Counted from the first letter of the stretch, positions 39,029-49,496 are shown. The stretch is 64,000 nucleotides of DNA from Pseudoalteromonas piscicida (GCF_002744175.1 NZ_NKHF01000035.1:1-64000), one strand, 5' to 3'. Numbers and translations are program-made. The notes: generated from the sequence alone by a model not told the origin.

Positions 39029-40139
39029 TGAAATGCTCCAACCAATGTTGATTGTCTGAATCAAAAAATGTTTTTGTCACCCAAAAGTTCATATCATTGT
39101 TGGTAACTGTGTCGACTAATAAGAGCAACCTTGTTGCACTGTTGGTTGGCTTATCCTCTTCAAGCGCTGTAGTTAGTTCATACAGTTGCTCTGTAATTGC
39201 AGGTTCATATCCGATTAAAGTGGCGGTATATAATGCGATTTGCAACTTTTCTATGTAGTCGCGTTTTGGTGATGACCGATGTTTAGTGGTAATGAGCTGG
39301 CCAATCTCAAAACCAAGTTCGCCCAAGAACAATAAAGATTGAATGAAGACTAAACGTTCAGTGTTTACGGATGGGTCATGTAGCTTGTGCGCTAGCTCTT
39401 TTAGTAACTTCACTTTTCTAAAGTTAATTTCACTTAATGTCTCGCAGTTACTAATGTCGTAACGTGCAGCAACCATATTGTGGTAGCAGACAGAAACAAT
39501 GATGGCCGATACTAAATCCACCCCTAATGTTTTTAATGCGGTGGTGAGTGTATATTGTTTGGTAGGCAAGCCAACATAAGCGCTGTTGCACAAATGAAAT
39601 AGTTTTGCTTGAATTAGTACCTCTTGCTCCAGCATTGCTTCAAGCTTATGAAAATCAAGGTCAATATCTTCAATTTTACTCAGCAGAATAGGCAGCTCAT
39701 TCTCAATAAAGGTTTCATTTAATGCTCGCTTAATTGTGTCACTAAGTGGTAGTGCATTGATCCGCTCATATGCGGCTATCACCTCATCAAGCTCAGCTTT
39801 ATGAAATGGCTTGGCAACAATAAAAGTTGCAGAAATTGATGACTTCGAAAGGATCTGACCTGTTGTGTCGCCGCTCAATAAAACTGTAATGACCTGCGAG
39901 TAACGACGTCTGACCGTATTAATTAGCTCTGTACCATTTACCGATGGCATCAAATAGTCGGTCACAAAAATATCAATACGCTCTGTGCTTTCTAACGCTT
40001 CTATAAACTGTTTTGGCGACGAATAAGTCGATATTTCAGCATCAGCCATGGTGATTTTAAAATAGCGTAGCAGAGATTTTAGCATTAACTCATCGTCGTC
40101 TACGAGTACAATCCGAGGCGCCGTGCTGTTAATAGACAT
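39000..40139 (-). CDS. Response regulator with HDOD domain
   Basis: 379 residues. Receiver at residues about 8-125 with VDDDE and phosphoacceptor D61 in VTDYLMP. The C-terminal part is an HDOD domain (from about 140), seen in ILLSKIEDIDLDFHKLEAMLEQEVLIQAKLFHLCNSAYVG and ALKTLGVDLVSAIIVSVCYHNM. HDOD proteins are non-enzymatic relatives of HD hydrolases that act in signalling with c-di-GMP proteins. The gene overlaps the EAL gene by 11 bp and the next gene by 29 bp, so the three are co-expressed. The histidine kinase that phosphorylates it is not in the window. Confidence 0.88.
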   Translation of the reverse strand: MSINSTAPRIVLVDDDELMLKSLLRYFKITMADAEISTYSSPKQFIEALESTERIDIFVTDYLMPSVNGTELINTVRRRYSQVITVLLSGDTTGQILSKSSISATFIVAKPFHKAELDEVIAAYERINALPLSDTIKRALNETFIENELPILLSKIEDIDLDFHKLEAMLEQEVLIQAKLFHLCNSAYVGLPTKQYTLTTALKTLGVDLVSAIIVSVCYHNMVAARYDISNCETLSEINFRKVKLLKELAHKLHDPSVNTERLVFIQSLLFLGELGFEIGQLITTKHRSSPKRDYIEKLQIALYTATLIGYEPAITEQLYELTTALEEDKPTNSATRLLLLVDTVTNNDMNFWVTKTFFDSDNQHWLEHFNELRSKYFS

Positions 40140-42027
40140 AATGCATAAACTCCTCTAATGACACAGGTTTTCCTATTAAGTAACCTTGCACTTGATCACA
40201 TTTTAACTTCTCTAAAACCTCCAACTGTTCAACCGTCTCAATGCCTTCAGCAACCACTTTTAAGTCTAAGTCATGAACTAAGCGTACGACATTTTGAATT
40301 AGGTCTCGCGCTGACTTTGAGCTATCAATGTTTTCAACTAGGCTTTTATCAATTTTTATTACGTCTACAGGTAGTTTAGAAATATAACCAAGGGATGAGT
40401 AGCCAGTACCAAAATCATCGATCGCAATAGAGAACCCAAGTTCTTTTAGATGCAAAATTTTACTTCTGGCCTGCTCTAAGTTTTCCAATACAAAGTTTTC
40501 TGTGATCTCTAATTCAAACTGCTCAGGCCTAACATTATGTTCATTTAAAATACTACACATGACTTCAACAAAATTAGGGTCTGCTAGTTGGTAGGGGGAG
40601 ACATTAATAGCCACTTTATTTACTTCAAGTCCTTTATTTCGCCATTCACATAGCGCTATACAAGATTGTGCTATCACCCAAGTCCCTATTTTGACTATCT
40701 GTCCGTCTTTTTCGGCGATGGGAATGAAATAATCGGGGGAGTTTGCCCCAAACTCCGTGTTTTTCCATCTTATTAAAACTTCGCAGCTGTCAATTGATTG
40801 CTTGGGTAAACTGAGTTTAGGTTGAAACCGTAGGTAGAATTCATCGTTATCTACAGCGTTAAACAACGCTTCTGATACTTTGTGCTCATTCAGCTTTTCT
40901 GATAGTAAAGAGGGTGAATAACGCATATAAAAGTCGGTACGTGATTCACTGACAAATTGCGTGTAGATCACTAAACTATCAATCACTTCGGAGAGTTGCT
41001 GCTGTGGCTCAATCATAGTGTAGGAAACGGAAAATTTTATTTGAATGTTTTTTCGTATAAAAAACTGGCGAATTGAGTGTATCACCTCATCTAAAAACTT
41101 ATGCACTTCAATCTCATTTTGCACTGAATCTAAGTAAAAAATCGCTTGATCGAAGCTTATTTCTAACATTGAAAAGCGACTACTTGCTTTAAAAGTTGCA
41201 TGGTCAATCACCTTTTTGAATGTCTCAGAGTATATTGGAGTATTCGAAATAATGTTCTTAACGAGTAAATCTCGGATCTTAAGGCAAATCATCACAGCGT
41301 TATGGCTGGGTTTTATATGCTCGATAAACCGCTGTTTACTTTGATAGAAGTTTGGGTATTGATCTTGCTCACTCAAAAGCGGCTTTATAATAAGCAGGTA
41401 ACTAGACTCGGTTTTTAATTTGAGTTCGACTTGGCAAAGCGTACCAGAACTGTTTAGGGTAGCTATACTGCGCTCGGCAAAGTCCTCGATTTTTTTACTA
41501 TTCTCAAAATTAAAGAGCTGAAAGAAGTTTCCTTTATTGCCCTCATTGACAACGAGTTCAGTATAGGCGTAATTGCAATCTATCACATTGCCAAGTGTAT
41601 TTATCTCTACTAATGGAGCATTATTACTACGTAAGATTTGGGCTTTTAATTCATTTTTGTGAAAGTTCGTTAGTGCTGCCTCTATGGTGGCATATAGCTC
41701 TTCGTTATCCCAAGGTTTTGATATGAACTTGAACGTATTGTTCGCGTTAATAAGTGCTTTCATATCATCATAATCCGCCTGTCCACTGAGTACGATACAC
41801 TCAATATTTGGATTATGTCTTTTTACCTCTTGTATTAATTGCTGACCATTCATGCTTGGCATTCTGAAGTCAGTAATAAGTACATGTGGCTGGTGTTCAT
41901 TTATTAGATCTATGGCATGCTGTGGGTCTTCCGTATAAACCACATCATAGCCTCGGAGCTTTAATGTCCGTTTTAAGGATTTTAGTATATCGATTTCATC
42001 ATCAACCAACATGATAGGTGCATTCAT
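40129..42027 (-). CDS. Response regulator with EAL (c-di-GMP phosphodiesterase) domain
   Basis: 632 residues. Receiver with VDDE and phosphoacceptor D53 in ITDFRMPSMNG; PAS-like region about 135-235 (VEINTLGNVIDCNYAY); a degenerate GGDEF-like region about 255-380 without the GGDEF signature; and an EAL domain about 385-632. Catalytic EAL motifs are kept: CEVLIRW, NVSPYQL, LEITENFV, IDDFGTGYSSLGY, IKIDKSLV, VAEGIET, QGYLIGKP. It is likely an active phosphodiesterase that degrades c-di-GMP on phosphorylation. It heads the three-gene response-regulator cluster. Confidence 0.9.
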   Translation of the reverse strand: MNAPIMLVDDEIDILKSLKRTLKLRGYDVVYTEDPQHAIDLINEHQPHVLITDFRMPSMNGQQLIQEVKRHNPNIECIVLSGQADYDDMKALINANNTFKFISKPWDNEELYATIEAALTNFHKNELKAQILRSNNAPLVEINTLGNVIDCNYAYTELVVNEGNKGNFFQLFNFENSKKIEDFAERSIATLNSSGTLCQVELKLKTESSYLLIIKPLLSEQDQYPNFYQSKQRFIEHIKPSHNAVMICLKIRDLLVKNIISNTPIYSETFKKVIDHATFKASSRFSMLEISFDQAIFYLDSVQNEIEVHKFLDEVIHSIRQFFIRKNIQIKFSVSYTMIEPQQQLSEVIDSLVIYTQFVSESRTDFYMRYSPSLLSEKLNEHKVSEALFNAVDNDEFYLRFQPKLSLPKQSIDSCEVLIRWKNTEFGANSPDYFIPIAEKDGQIVKIGTWVIAQSCIALCEWRNKGLEVNKVAINVSPYQLADPNFVEVMCSILNEHNVRPEQFELEITENFVLENLEQARSKILHLKELGFSIAIDDFGTGYSSLGYISKLPVDVIKIDKSLVENIDSSKSARDLIQNVVRLVHDLDLKVVAEGIETVEQLEVLEKLKCDQVQGYLIGKPVSLEEFMHYVY

Positions 42028-42451
42028 AGCAACCCCTGTATCAGCGCATTTATCTATTCATAAAACAGTAAAATGACATGGTTTTACTGATTAGCTCTCA
42101 TATTTTTGGATAGAAAACAAACTCAAGAGATTGTAAGGAGCAAAGTTTGATATAAACATTGCGGCTACGTGATTAAATAACGCATCGTAATTCCTTTGCA
42201 CTCATCATTTTTCTATCTGTAACTTTACTTAGCCAAGTGAGCTTGGTTTAAAAGTTATCCTTTCTCCAGTTTAGCTTACTTTTTATTTTTTGTTAGTTGC
42301 AGATAAAATATATCAATATCAATAAATTAAATTTTTAAGAGAAAGGTAAGCTGAATAAAGAGTGGAAGAAAAAGCGATGTGAAAGAGGGAAATTGTTAGT
42401 ACAATAAGGAGAGGCAACAAACCAAATTTCGGGTTGATGCCTCAGATTGGG
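42028..42451. other. 424-bp intergenic region
   Basis: AT-rich and without a plausible gene. A small CCAAG/CTTGG hairpin lies at 42233-42246. At 42411-42443 an imperfect inverted repeat (GAGGCA ... TGCCTC) lies just past the antiporter stop and may be its terminator, but it lacks a strong T run. The rest presumably contains the promoter of the response-regulator cluster. Confidence 0.5.
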
Positions 42452-43780
42452 CTACAGCACCATAGCGGCTATCCATCCAAAGCCCAAAAGTGGAATATTA
42501 AAATGGATGAAGGTTGGGACAACGGAATCCCAAATATGGTCATGCTGGCCATCAGCGTTTAGGCCTGAAGTCGGCCCAAGTGTAGAATCTGAAGCTGGAG
42601 AGCCTGCATCACCTAAGGCTCCCGCGGTGCCAACTAGGGCTGCAGTTGCCATTGCAGAAAAGCCAACTTCAAGAGATAAAGGTACAAACAGTGTAGCAAT
42701 GATTGGTACGGTAGAGAAGGAGCTGCCAATACCCATAGTGATGAGTAAACCAACAAGTAGAATCATGGCTGCGGCAAGCGGTTTATTATCTCCAACAAAA
42801 TCGGCACAACTTGCAACTAGGCTTGCAACATCACCAGTCGCTTTCATCACAGCAGCAAAGCCTTGGGCTGAGATCATGATAAAGCCGATCATGGCCATCA
42901 TGGCTACGCCTTTACTAAATACATCAGAGTTTTGCTCCCATTTTACTATTCCGAATAGGCTAAAAATCATCACACCGACGAGGCCACCTAGGATCATTGA
43001 ACCACTGATATTCTGTGCGATAAGTGATGCCAACACCGCAGCGCCACCAACAATCATTACCTTAGTTGCTTCTTTGCCTTCTGGTAAGGTCGTTGTTTGT
43101 GACTGCATTTGATGACTGACTTCATAAGTGCGTTTCTTTCGATAAGTGATAAATACTGCAACAAGTAAACCTATTAACATGCCAAGTGCCGGAATAATCA
43201 TCGCATGTGGTACATCAAGCTTCGCGAGTGCTAAGCCATTATCTACCAGGTTCTTATGCAAAATCGAATAGAGGTAAATGCCCCCAAAGCCGTATGGAAG
43301 GACCATGTAGCTTGTCGCTAAACCGAATGTCAATATACAAGCGATCGCACGGCGGTCAATCGTGAGCTTATTCAATACAACCAAAAGAGGAGGGATCAGA
43401 ATAGGGATAAACGCGATGTGCACTGGCACTAGGTTTTGAGACGCAATTGAACAGGCCAATATAATAACCATGATAAACATGCTTAAAAATGTTGACCCTT
43501 GCGCATCGTTTGCATTTACCAATTTGAGTAGTTTTTGTGCTAAGATTTGCGTTAATCCAGACTTAGAAATTGCCACAGCAAAACCACCAAGCATGGCATA
43601 GCTTAATGCTATTTCTGCGCCTCCAGATAAGCCATCATTGAAAGCATTTAACGTGGTTTTTAAATCCAACCCCGACACTAAGCCAGCTGCCATGGCACTT
43701 ACCGTCATGGCGACGATCACGTTAATTCGAAAGAGGGTCAACCCCAGCATGAGCAAGACGCCCAAAATAACTGCATTCAT
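42452..43780 (-). CDS. Na+/H+ antiporter family protein
   Basis: Inner-membrane transporter of 442 residues with about 11-12 hydrophobic helices. It belongs to the NhaC/YuiF-like Na+/H+ antiporter family, judged from the [37 protein letters not shown] region, [19 protein letters not shown], and the C-terminal [36 protein letters not shown]. Some relatives move amino acids instead, so the ion specificity is uncertain. It begins 1 bp after the transglutaminase stop, the last gene of the operon. Confidence 0.75.
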   Translation of the reverse strand: MNAVILGVLLMLGLTLFRINVIVAMTVSAMAAGLVSGLDLKTTLNAFNDGLSGGAEIALSYAMLGGFAVAISKSGLTQILAQKLLKLVNANDAQGSTFLSMFIMVIILACSIASQNLVPVHIAFIPILIPPLLVVLNKLTIDRRAIACILTFGLATSYMVLPYGFGGIYLYSILHKNLVDNGLALAKLDVPHAMIIPALGMLIGLLVAVFITYRKKRTYEVSHQMQSQTTTLPEGKEATKVMIVGGAAVLASLIAQNISGSMILGGLVGVMIFSLFGIVKWEQNSDVFSKGVAMMAMIGFIMISAQGFAAVMKATGDVASLVASCADFVGDNKPLAAAMILLVGLLITMGIGSSFSTVPIIATLFVPLSLEVGFSAMATAALVGTAGALGDAGSPASDSTLGPTSGLNADGQHDHIWDSVVPTFIHFNIPLLGFGWIAAMVL

Positions 43781-43781
43781 A

Positions 43782-45725
43782 TTATTTTCTTGCCTTTCTT
43801 TTTATTACTTTGTACAACGCCTTCAACTCTCTAAGTTCAGCCTGAGAGAGTGGTTCTTGTTGATACTGTGATTTTTCAATCAGTCCATAAAATCGCCAAA
43901 GTGGCGCTGATACTTCAGGAAATAATTCAACTAAGGCCACTATATTTTGTCTGACCGTGGTGCCCGATAGTTGGCCGTTGAAATGGGACACTATAGCACT
44001 GTAATAGACAAGTTCGATAGGGCGTTTGTCCCGCGCATATCGCTGAGCGAGGTAAAACAACGCAATTGATACCAAAATCAGCAATAACAGCGAGAAGGCT
44101 CCGGCCCATAGTTGGCCATATTTACCGAATAAATCGTTAAAAAGAGAGCGCTGCTTGTCTTTGTCAAAATTTATAACGATACGAGTCCATTGGTAATCAA
44201 GCGCCTCCAACTTCAATCTTAGCCAATTGATCGATTGCCAATTGGATAACCCAATAAGGCTATAACCTAAGCCACTTTTAAATTCGGTTGCTAATTGTTC
44301 GAATTGTGAAAGACTACCCGTCATCCGCTCTGGAGCTATCCAAGCTGTTGGATCTAGACGTTGCCACCCTTTGCCTGGTGCAAAATATTCGACCCAAGCA
44401 TGAGCATCATATTGATAGACACTATAGTATTGTTGGTCCTGGCTTTTTTCTCCGCCTAGATAGCCCGATACCAAACGTGCTGGAATACCAGCACTTCTCA
44501 ATAAAAACGCAGCGGCAGACGCATAATGTCCACAGAATCCATTAAATGAACGAAATAGGAAGTCATCAATTCTGTCTGTGGATTGTGTGGGGCTCGGGGT
44601 TAAGGTGTAAACGAATCCATTCTCTAAAAAATATCGCTTCATTTGCTCAATGAACTCAAGCTCTGTGGTCGATTGACTTGCCCATGATTGAGCCAGCAGC
44701 CGTGCTTTTTTATTTATGTTATCGGGTAAGGCGGTGTTGCGTCGGTAAAGCCAAGTTTTTAACCCAGATTGAGGTTCGAAACTGCGATATTCTATTTGAT
44801 ATTCTATTGGCTTTGCTGTCAGGTTCTTTAAATAAACGGTGCCAAAGACATTGGTATTTAATTGTTGATTGTCTGATGTTGAGAACCCAAAACCATAAAG
44901 CCACGGCAGGTGGCTTGGCTGCGCAATAATGGTCGCCGTGCCATTTATTGCAGTGGAAAAGCGACTTATATTGGTGCCTTGAAACTCTGATACTTTCCAT
45001 TGCCTACCATCAAATTCATCATGAATGATTGCACGCCAATAAAATGGGCCTACTTGCTCGCTGTTGTTAAATGAAGCTCTAAAAACCAAGTCACTTGATT
45101 GCGATAGGTTGGCGATATTAAACGGGTCAACATTTTCTGAAAGTCCAGTTTTTGCTTGGCTTTGTGGCGCAGGCAACTGCCAAAATGCAGGAAGTTTAGG
45201 GAAAAAAACAACCATTAATGCAGCCGCCGGCAACACGATAACGAGGCTTTTAACGCTGATTGTTAATGCGGTTTTTAATCGTAAACGTTGTTCCAAATTA
45301 ACCATGATAGCCAGATTTACCACCAGCATCATTAATACTAGCAGTGCGGTAAAAAGGCTTTGTGTAAACAAAAATAAGCAAGGATAAGTAAAAAAGTTAA
45401 GAATACAAACCTGTGTAAACTGACGAGGTTGTGTGGCATGCAGCTGCTTTAATAATGACGCAATGAGCATCAGTGCAACAAATACGTTTACGCTGTTTTT
45501 CATGCCAATCAACGCTGCTGTGGCGATAGCGCCTAATATGGTGATGAGATTAATCAGTCGTACGCTAATAATATTAGGTTTGCTGATCAAGCGAATGCCT
45601 TGCCAACAGGTGAGTAAAGTACATAGACCAACAAACCCAAGACCAAAATCATCCATCAGAATAATGCTTAATAAGCATAAGAATAGCGAAGTGCTGTAGT
45701 ACCACTTAGGAGGGCTAAAATTCAC
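43782..45725 (-). CDS. Transglutaminase-like membrane protein (TgpA type)
   Basis: 647 residues. Six or so membrane helices lie in the first 190 residues (DUF3488 type). A periplasmic transglutaminase core follows with the Cys-His-Asp triad visible in [41 protein letters not shown] and LDPTAW. A further membrane helix ([25 protein letters not shown]) and a C-terminal DUF4129-like cytoplasmic part end the protein. The Pseudomonas aeruginosa homologue TgpA is essential, which is established. The gene overlaps DUF58 by 11 bp. Confidence 0.88.
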   Translation of the reverse strand: MNFSPPKWYYSTSLFLCLLSIILMDDFGLGFVGLCTLLTCWQGIRLISKPNIISVRLINLITILGAIATAALIGMKNSVNVFVALMLIASLLKQLHATQPRQFTQVCILNFFTYPCLFLFTQSLFTALLVLMMLVVNLAIMVNLEQRLRLKTALTISVKSLVIVLPAAALMVVFFPKLPAFWQLPAPQSQAKTGLSENVDPFNIANLSQSSDLVFRASFNNSEQVGPFYWRAIIHDEFDGRQWKVSEFQGTNISRFSTAINGTATIIAQPSHLPWLYGFGFSTSDNQQLNTNVFGTVYLKNLTAKPIEYQIEYRSFEPQSGLKTWLYRRNTALPDNINKKARLLAQSWASQSTTELEFIEQMKRYFLENGFVYTLTPSPTQSTDRIDDFLFRSFNGFCGHYASAAAFLLRSAGIPARLVSGYLGGEKSQDQQYYSVYQYDAHAWVEYFAPGKGWQRLDPTAWIAPERMTGSLSQFEQLATEFKSGLGYSLIGLSNWQSINWLRLKLEALDYQWTRIVINFDKDKQRSLFNDLFGKYGQLWAGAFSLLLLILVSIALFYLAQRYARDKRPIELVYYSAIVSHFNGQLSGTTVRQNIVALVELFPEVSAPLWRFYGLIEKSQYQQEPLSQAELRELKALYKVIKRKARK

Positions 45726-46662
45726 TCAACGCCTCCAAGCAACTTAGCTTATGAGCATCACCTTTACCAAACGGTATCCGATACTGCTGCAACAAGAGAG
45801 CATATTTTGCCTGCTGTTTATCTGCATCTAGTACCATAGTACAGAGTTTACTGAGGCGTTCCTCCTTGCCACCCGAAAGCGCTGAATAATCGAGTATCAC
45901 TTCATCTAAATCTGCAGACTCAGGCGCGTTTTGTTTCACAAGCATTTGCTCAGTTTTGGCATAGTGCTTCCATGAAACTCGGCTCAAACTCATGCCGTTT
46001 TGGTACGCTGACAAGTGATCAAACTCAGGTGAAAGTGTATTATTTATTGCACCTTGTTCACTATTATTGGATTGACCATAATTATGCTGCTGATCACCAG
46101 CTGGGATCGGAGTAGGGTAGATGTGAAATTGGTCATCTGGTTTTATATATGACCATGTGCGTATAAGACCAAAAGGAAAATAGCTTTGTATCTTGATCTC
46201 TCCAATTTCATAGACGCCCCTCGATAAATTCACCGCTTTTAACTCAACCACTTTTTCACCAGAGATGGTTTGAATGTGCATTGCTGAAGTATCATACTGA
46301 CTCAATAAACGCAGAGATTGGATCTCAGTATTAGAAGCTACCTTGAGCTTGATATTGGCACTATATGGGCTGAAATTTGCGTGGACCCCCAAGTATCGGA
46401 CATTTGTTTTGTTTAAATTAAAGAAACCCAAGAACAGAGCTGCGATCATCATCACAACCATCAAATAAGAGACCGCGAGGATTAAGTTGTTTTGATAATT
46501 TATCCCTAAAATAAAATTAAGCAGCGCAACCGCAATAAAAAATCCGCCATCCTTGGAGGGCAATATATAAATATTGTTATGAGATAAGCAAATATCAGAA
46601 CTCTGATGCCTTTTAACAATATGCTGCTTAACTTTCTGTTTCAGGCCTTTGATCATGCTCAA
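45715..46662 (-). CDS. DUF58 domain protein
   Basis: 315 residues with two adjacent membrane helices at about 38-80 (GGFFIAVALLNFILGINYQNNLILAVSYLMVVMMIAALFLGFF read as two segments) and the DUF58 motif region near 220-240 (LSAYQNGMSLSRVSWKHYAKTEQMLVKQN). DUF58 proteins pair with MoxR ATPases and TgpA-like proteins in conserved operons; the molecular role is unknown but membrane-complex maturation is suspected. Overlaps of 4 bp and 11 bp with its neighbours show tight coupling. Confidence 0.85.
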   Translation of the reverse strand: MSMIKGLKQKVKQHIVKRHQSSDICLSHNNIYILPSKDGGFFIAVALLNFILGINYQNNLILAVSYLMVVMMIAALFLGFFNLNKTNVRYLGVHANFSPYSANIKLKVASNTEIQSLRLLSQYDTSAMHIQTISGEKVVELKAVNLSRGVYEIGEIKIQSYFPFGLIRTWSYIKPDDQFHIYPTPIPAGDQQHNYGQSNNSEQGAINNTLSPEFDHLSAYQNGMSLSRVSWKHYAKTEQMLVKQNAPESADLDEVILDYSALSGGKEERLSKLCTMVLDADKQQAKYALLLQQYRIPFGKGDAHKLSCLEALSEF

Positions 46663-47564
46663 TGCACCGGAACATGCTCAAAAATCTGAGTCTCTACTTC
46701 TTCTTCATTTGTGGTTGGAATTCCAAGTCGATGGGCGCAGACTGAAGTAAACACAGCTTGAACGTCGTCTGGGATCACAAATTCTCTGCCACTAATAAAA
46801 GCATAAGCACGACTTGCAGCTGCAAGGGCTATGCTAGCTCGGGGTGATAAGGGATCGCTAAATTGTCCTGACTGCCTAGTGTGAGTCACCAAACGAAGAA
46901 TATAATCAATGATAGCATCACTCAATACAATATTAGGAACTGCGCTTTGATATCGTAATAGGGCTTCGCTATCAATAACCTGAGCAACTTGGATCTGTTT
47001 ACGCACGTTTCCTGCAAACTTTATCAATTGAGCTTCTGCAACGGTTGAGGGATAGCCTAAACTAATTCGCATAAAAAAGCGGTCTAGCTGAGATTCAGGT
47101 AACGGATGTGTACCGGATTGATGTTGGGGGTTTTGAGTTGCGATAACAAAAAATGGGCTAGGGAGCTCGTGGCTTACACCGTCAATAGTTACTTGATGTT
47201 CTTCCATGGCTTCAAGTAACGCACTTTGCGTTTTCGGACTTGCTCGATTTATTTCATCTGCGAGTAAAACCTGAGTAAATATGGGACCGGGATGAAACTC
47301 AAAAGATTGTTGGTCGCGATTGAATATCGACGTACCTGTAATATCTGATGGTAGTAAATCGCTGGTAAACTGCACACGGCGATAGGTTAACCCCAAGACA
47401 TCGGCAAGTGAATGAGACAGCGTCGTTTTGCCCATACCGGGTAAATCTTCAATCAAAAGGTGACCCCGACAAAGCAAACTACAAATTGCGAGCTTTATTT
47501 GCTCGGGCTTTTCTAATATGACATTGGACAGCGCATCTATGATTTTCTTTATTTCTTCATTCAT
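46659..47564 (-). CDS. MoxR family AAA+ ATPase
   Basis: Chaperone-like ATPase of 301 residues. Walker A LLIEDLPGMGKTTLSHSLA, the MoxR mark RVQFTSDLLPSDITGTSIF, Walker B LADEINRASPKTQSALLEAMEEHQVTIDG, sensor 1 ATQNPQHQSGTHPLPESQLDRFFMR, and DPLSPRASIALAAASRAYA are all present. It lies in the classic MoxR-DUF58-transglutaminase cluster, with a response regulator upstream (4-bp overlap). No von Willebrand or TPR partner is seen. Confidence 0.93.
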   Translation of the reverse strand: MNEEIKKIIDALSNVILEKPEQIKLAICSLLCRGHLLIEDLPGMGKTTLSHSLADVLGLTYRRVQFTSDLLPSDITGTSIFNRDQQSFEFHPGPIFTQVLLADEINRASPKTQSALLEAMEEHQVTIDGVSHELPSPFFVIATQNPQHQSGTHPLPESQLDRFFMRISLGYPSTVAEAQLIKFAGNVRKQIQVAQVIDSEALLRYQSAVPNIVLSDAIIDYILRLVTHTRQSGQFSDPLSPRASIALAAASRAYAFISGREFVIPDDVQAVFTSVCAHRLGIPTTNEEEVETQIFEHVPVH

Positions 47565-47944
47565 GTAACCAGCTCTAAACGCTTCATTACAGAATCTACT
47601 TTATGCGCATTGAAAGGCTTAGCGATAAATCCTTTAGCACCAAGCTCCCAAGTATTTTGTACATTTTCCATGCTGTTGTGACCAGAACACATAATCACGT
47701 GTGCAGCAGGAAAGTTTTCATTTATGTAGGAAAGGATCTCAGTGCCATCTGTGTCAGGAAGCTCAATGTCCAAAAACACCACGCTGGGTTGTTTATGTTT
47801 TAAGAGCGGTTTTGCAGAATCAAAGTCTTCACAGCCATAAACTTCTTCAAACCCTAGGTTTTCCAAAATCTGTGTCAGAAAATCTCTAATCTCAACAGCG
47901 TCATCTATTATCAAGATTGGTTCTAGCGGTCTTACAAATTCCAT
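47561..47944 (-). CDS. Single-domain response regulator (CheY-like)
   Basis: About 127 residues; only a receiver domain, with IIDDAVE, the phosphoacceptor D59 in VFLDIELPDTDG, the conserved Ser/Thr in IMCSGHN and Lys in GFIAKPFNAHKVDSV. It is the first gene of the MoxR operon and overlaps moxR by an ATGA junction, so the MoxR system may be under phosphorelay control. The start at 47944 is an ATG; an upstream TTG at 47959 is the alternative. No kinase is adjacent. Confidence 0.85.
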   Translation of the reverse strand: MEFVRPLEPILIIDDAVEIRDFLTQILENLGFEEVYGCEDFDSAKPLLKHKQPSVVFLDIELPDTDGTEILSYINENFPAAHVIMCSGHNSMENVQNTWELGAKGFIAKPFNAHKVDSVMKRLELVT

Positions 47945-48032
47945 ATGTCGATACTTCAAATTACAAATTCAACCACATACTATAAAAACCAAATCCATAG
48001 CTCAATAGAAAAAGTCGTAAACTTTTTAATAA

Positions 48033-48058
48033 TGTCCGATACCGTCTAGTATTGGACA
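48033..48058. repeat. Hairpin in a 264-bp gap
   Basis: TGTCCGATAC / GTATTGGACA, a 10-bp stem with one G-U pair and a 6-nt loop. It is upstream of the MoxR-operon response regulator and downstream in the opposite sense of nothing annotated, so it may be an operator or leader. The remaining sequence is AT-rich. Confidence 0.4.
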
Positions 48059-48208
48059 TATTATAGTGATGAACGAGGGCAAATGTGTAGCTATAACAAA
48101 CCATACTTAACATCCTATAATTTATATTATGTTAAATAGAATAAATAAGAGAACAACACGCGTTATCCTCTTATTATATTTACTGTTAATTCAGTTGCTT
48201 CTTGCATC

Positions 48209-49450
48209 CTACTGAATATTTTGGCCTAAAACTTTTATTGCAGTCTCGAGCGCGACGTCATTGCCGTTTTTATCCATGTCTCCTCGTCTTAACATATCAG
48301 GCTCGAACGCTTCACGAAAACTACCATCGGCATGATAAAGCCGTTCAAATCCAACCTCGACCCAAGCGCCGCTATCATTTAACGAAAGTCGTTTTATACC
48401 ACCAAGTAAATCCGCCATTGGTGCACCAATAATTGCTTTTGCCCCGAGTGCATCGAAGCCAATCGTCATGCCTTCTCCTATGCTACCTGTCCAACGTCCT
48501 GCAAGCACAACAAATGGCACAGTAACTTGTGGTTGCTGAGGCGTGGCGAATGCCTGCTCAAGAACCGCGGATTGATAGTTGGTTGCCGGTGTCTGTGTTC
48601 GGTATTGTTGATATACAGCTTTGGAATCGGTGAAATGACCAAGGATTGGTTCTGCAACACCGGTATTGCCGCCACTTGGAGTATTACGTAAATCTAAAAT
48701 ATACCCCGTAACTTTTCCCAAAGCTTGCAACGCCTTTGTAAACTCAACGACCGTTTGCTCATTACCCATGGCATTATTGAATCTAATGTAGCCGAAGTCT
48801 CCGAGCTTGTTAAAAGACACCTTTGGTCCGTCACTGAGTGCATTAATGGCATCATAGCTCGCAGCGAGTGTGACCTTAGTTATTTCTCCCTGTTTTATAA
48901 GCTCGATTGTACGTGGCTGGTAGCGCTTTCCACCTAACGCAACATTAAGTGCATAATTACGTTGTTGATGACTTAGTGAGCTAAACGGCACTTGCATTAC
49001 ATCTTCAACTGCGGCCGTAACTGTTTGATTATTTATACTCGCGACCGTGTTTCCTGGTCTCAAACCAGCAATATCTGCTGCACTATCACGCTTAACATCT
49101 TGGATCACTGCGATGCCGCCTACAAACTCAGCATATAAGTCGGCACCCGTGGGATAGACGATATAGTCATCTTCGTTCAGCGGGCCCATATTCAGATGTG
49201 GATCTGTGAAGTGCCGTAAATAGGCTTGGCTCAAGTCTATAAAGCCCTGTTTTGTCTTTATATTCTCTAGTTTAGCTGCGAACAGTTGCTTGCTCTGCTG
49301 ATACCCTTCAAAATCTCCAAGATACGCGTAATGGGTAACCAAATTTGAGTTAAGTTCTTGCCATGCCTTTGCAGGCTGAAAAGCTTCATTGCCGCAGGCT
49401 GCCGAGCTTATAAAAAAACCGGCCAGATAAAGTTTTGTTTTTAGGTTCAT
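48209..49450 (-). CDS. S41 family (tail-specific protease-like) peptidase
   Basis: About 413 residues with an N-terminal export signal (MNLKTKLYLAGFFISSAACG; the Cys may be lipidated). A PDZ domain lies about residues 105-160 (GGIAVIQDVKRDSAADIAGLRPGNTVASINN). The S41 core includes DFGYIRFNNAMGNEQ, LDLRNTPSGGNTGVAEPI and GRWTGSIGEGMTIGFDALGAKAIIGAPMA, with the catalytic Ser in TGSIGEG. The ATG at 49450 is chosen because GGGAG precedes it and a signal peptide follows; the open frame extends to 49549 into miaE. Role: probably periplasmic protein processing. Confidence 0.85.
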   Translation of the reverse strand: MNLKTKLYLAGFFISSAACGNEAFQPAKAWQELNSNLVTHYAYLGDFEGYQQSKQLFAAKLENIKTKQGFIDLSQAYLRHFTDPHLNMGPLNEDDYIVYPTGADLYAEFVGGIAVIQDVKRDSAADIAGLRPGNTVASINNQTVTAAVEDVMQVPFSSLSHQQRNYALNVALGGKRYQPRTIELIKQGEITKVTLAASYDAINALSDGPKVSFNKLGDFGYIRFNNAMGNEQTVVEFTKALQALGKVTGYILDLRNTPSGGNTGVAEPILGHFTDSKAVYQQYRTQTPATNYQSAVLEQAFATPQQPQVTVPFVVLAGRWTGSIGEGMTIGFDALGAKAIIGAPMADLLGGIKRLSLNDSGAWVEVGFERLYHADGSFREAFEPDMLRRGDMDKNGNDVALETAIKVLGQNIQ

Positions 49451-49496
49451 ATAGCTAAACTCCCTATTATTATTATTTTTTCCTGTTTTTAGACTG

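Noticed and set aside
40129-42027. An active GGDEF (diguanylate cyclase) domain in the EAL response regulator
   Set aside because: No GG[DE]EF signature is visible in the region before the EAL domain, so only phosphodiesterase activity is proposed.
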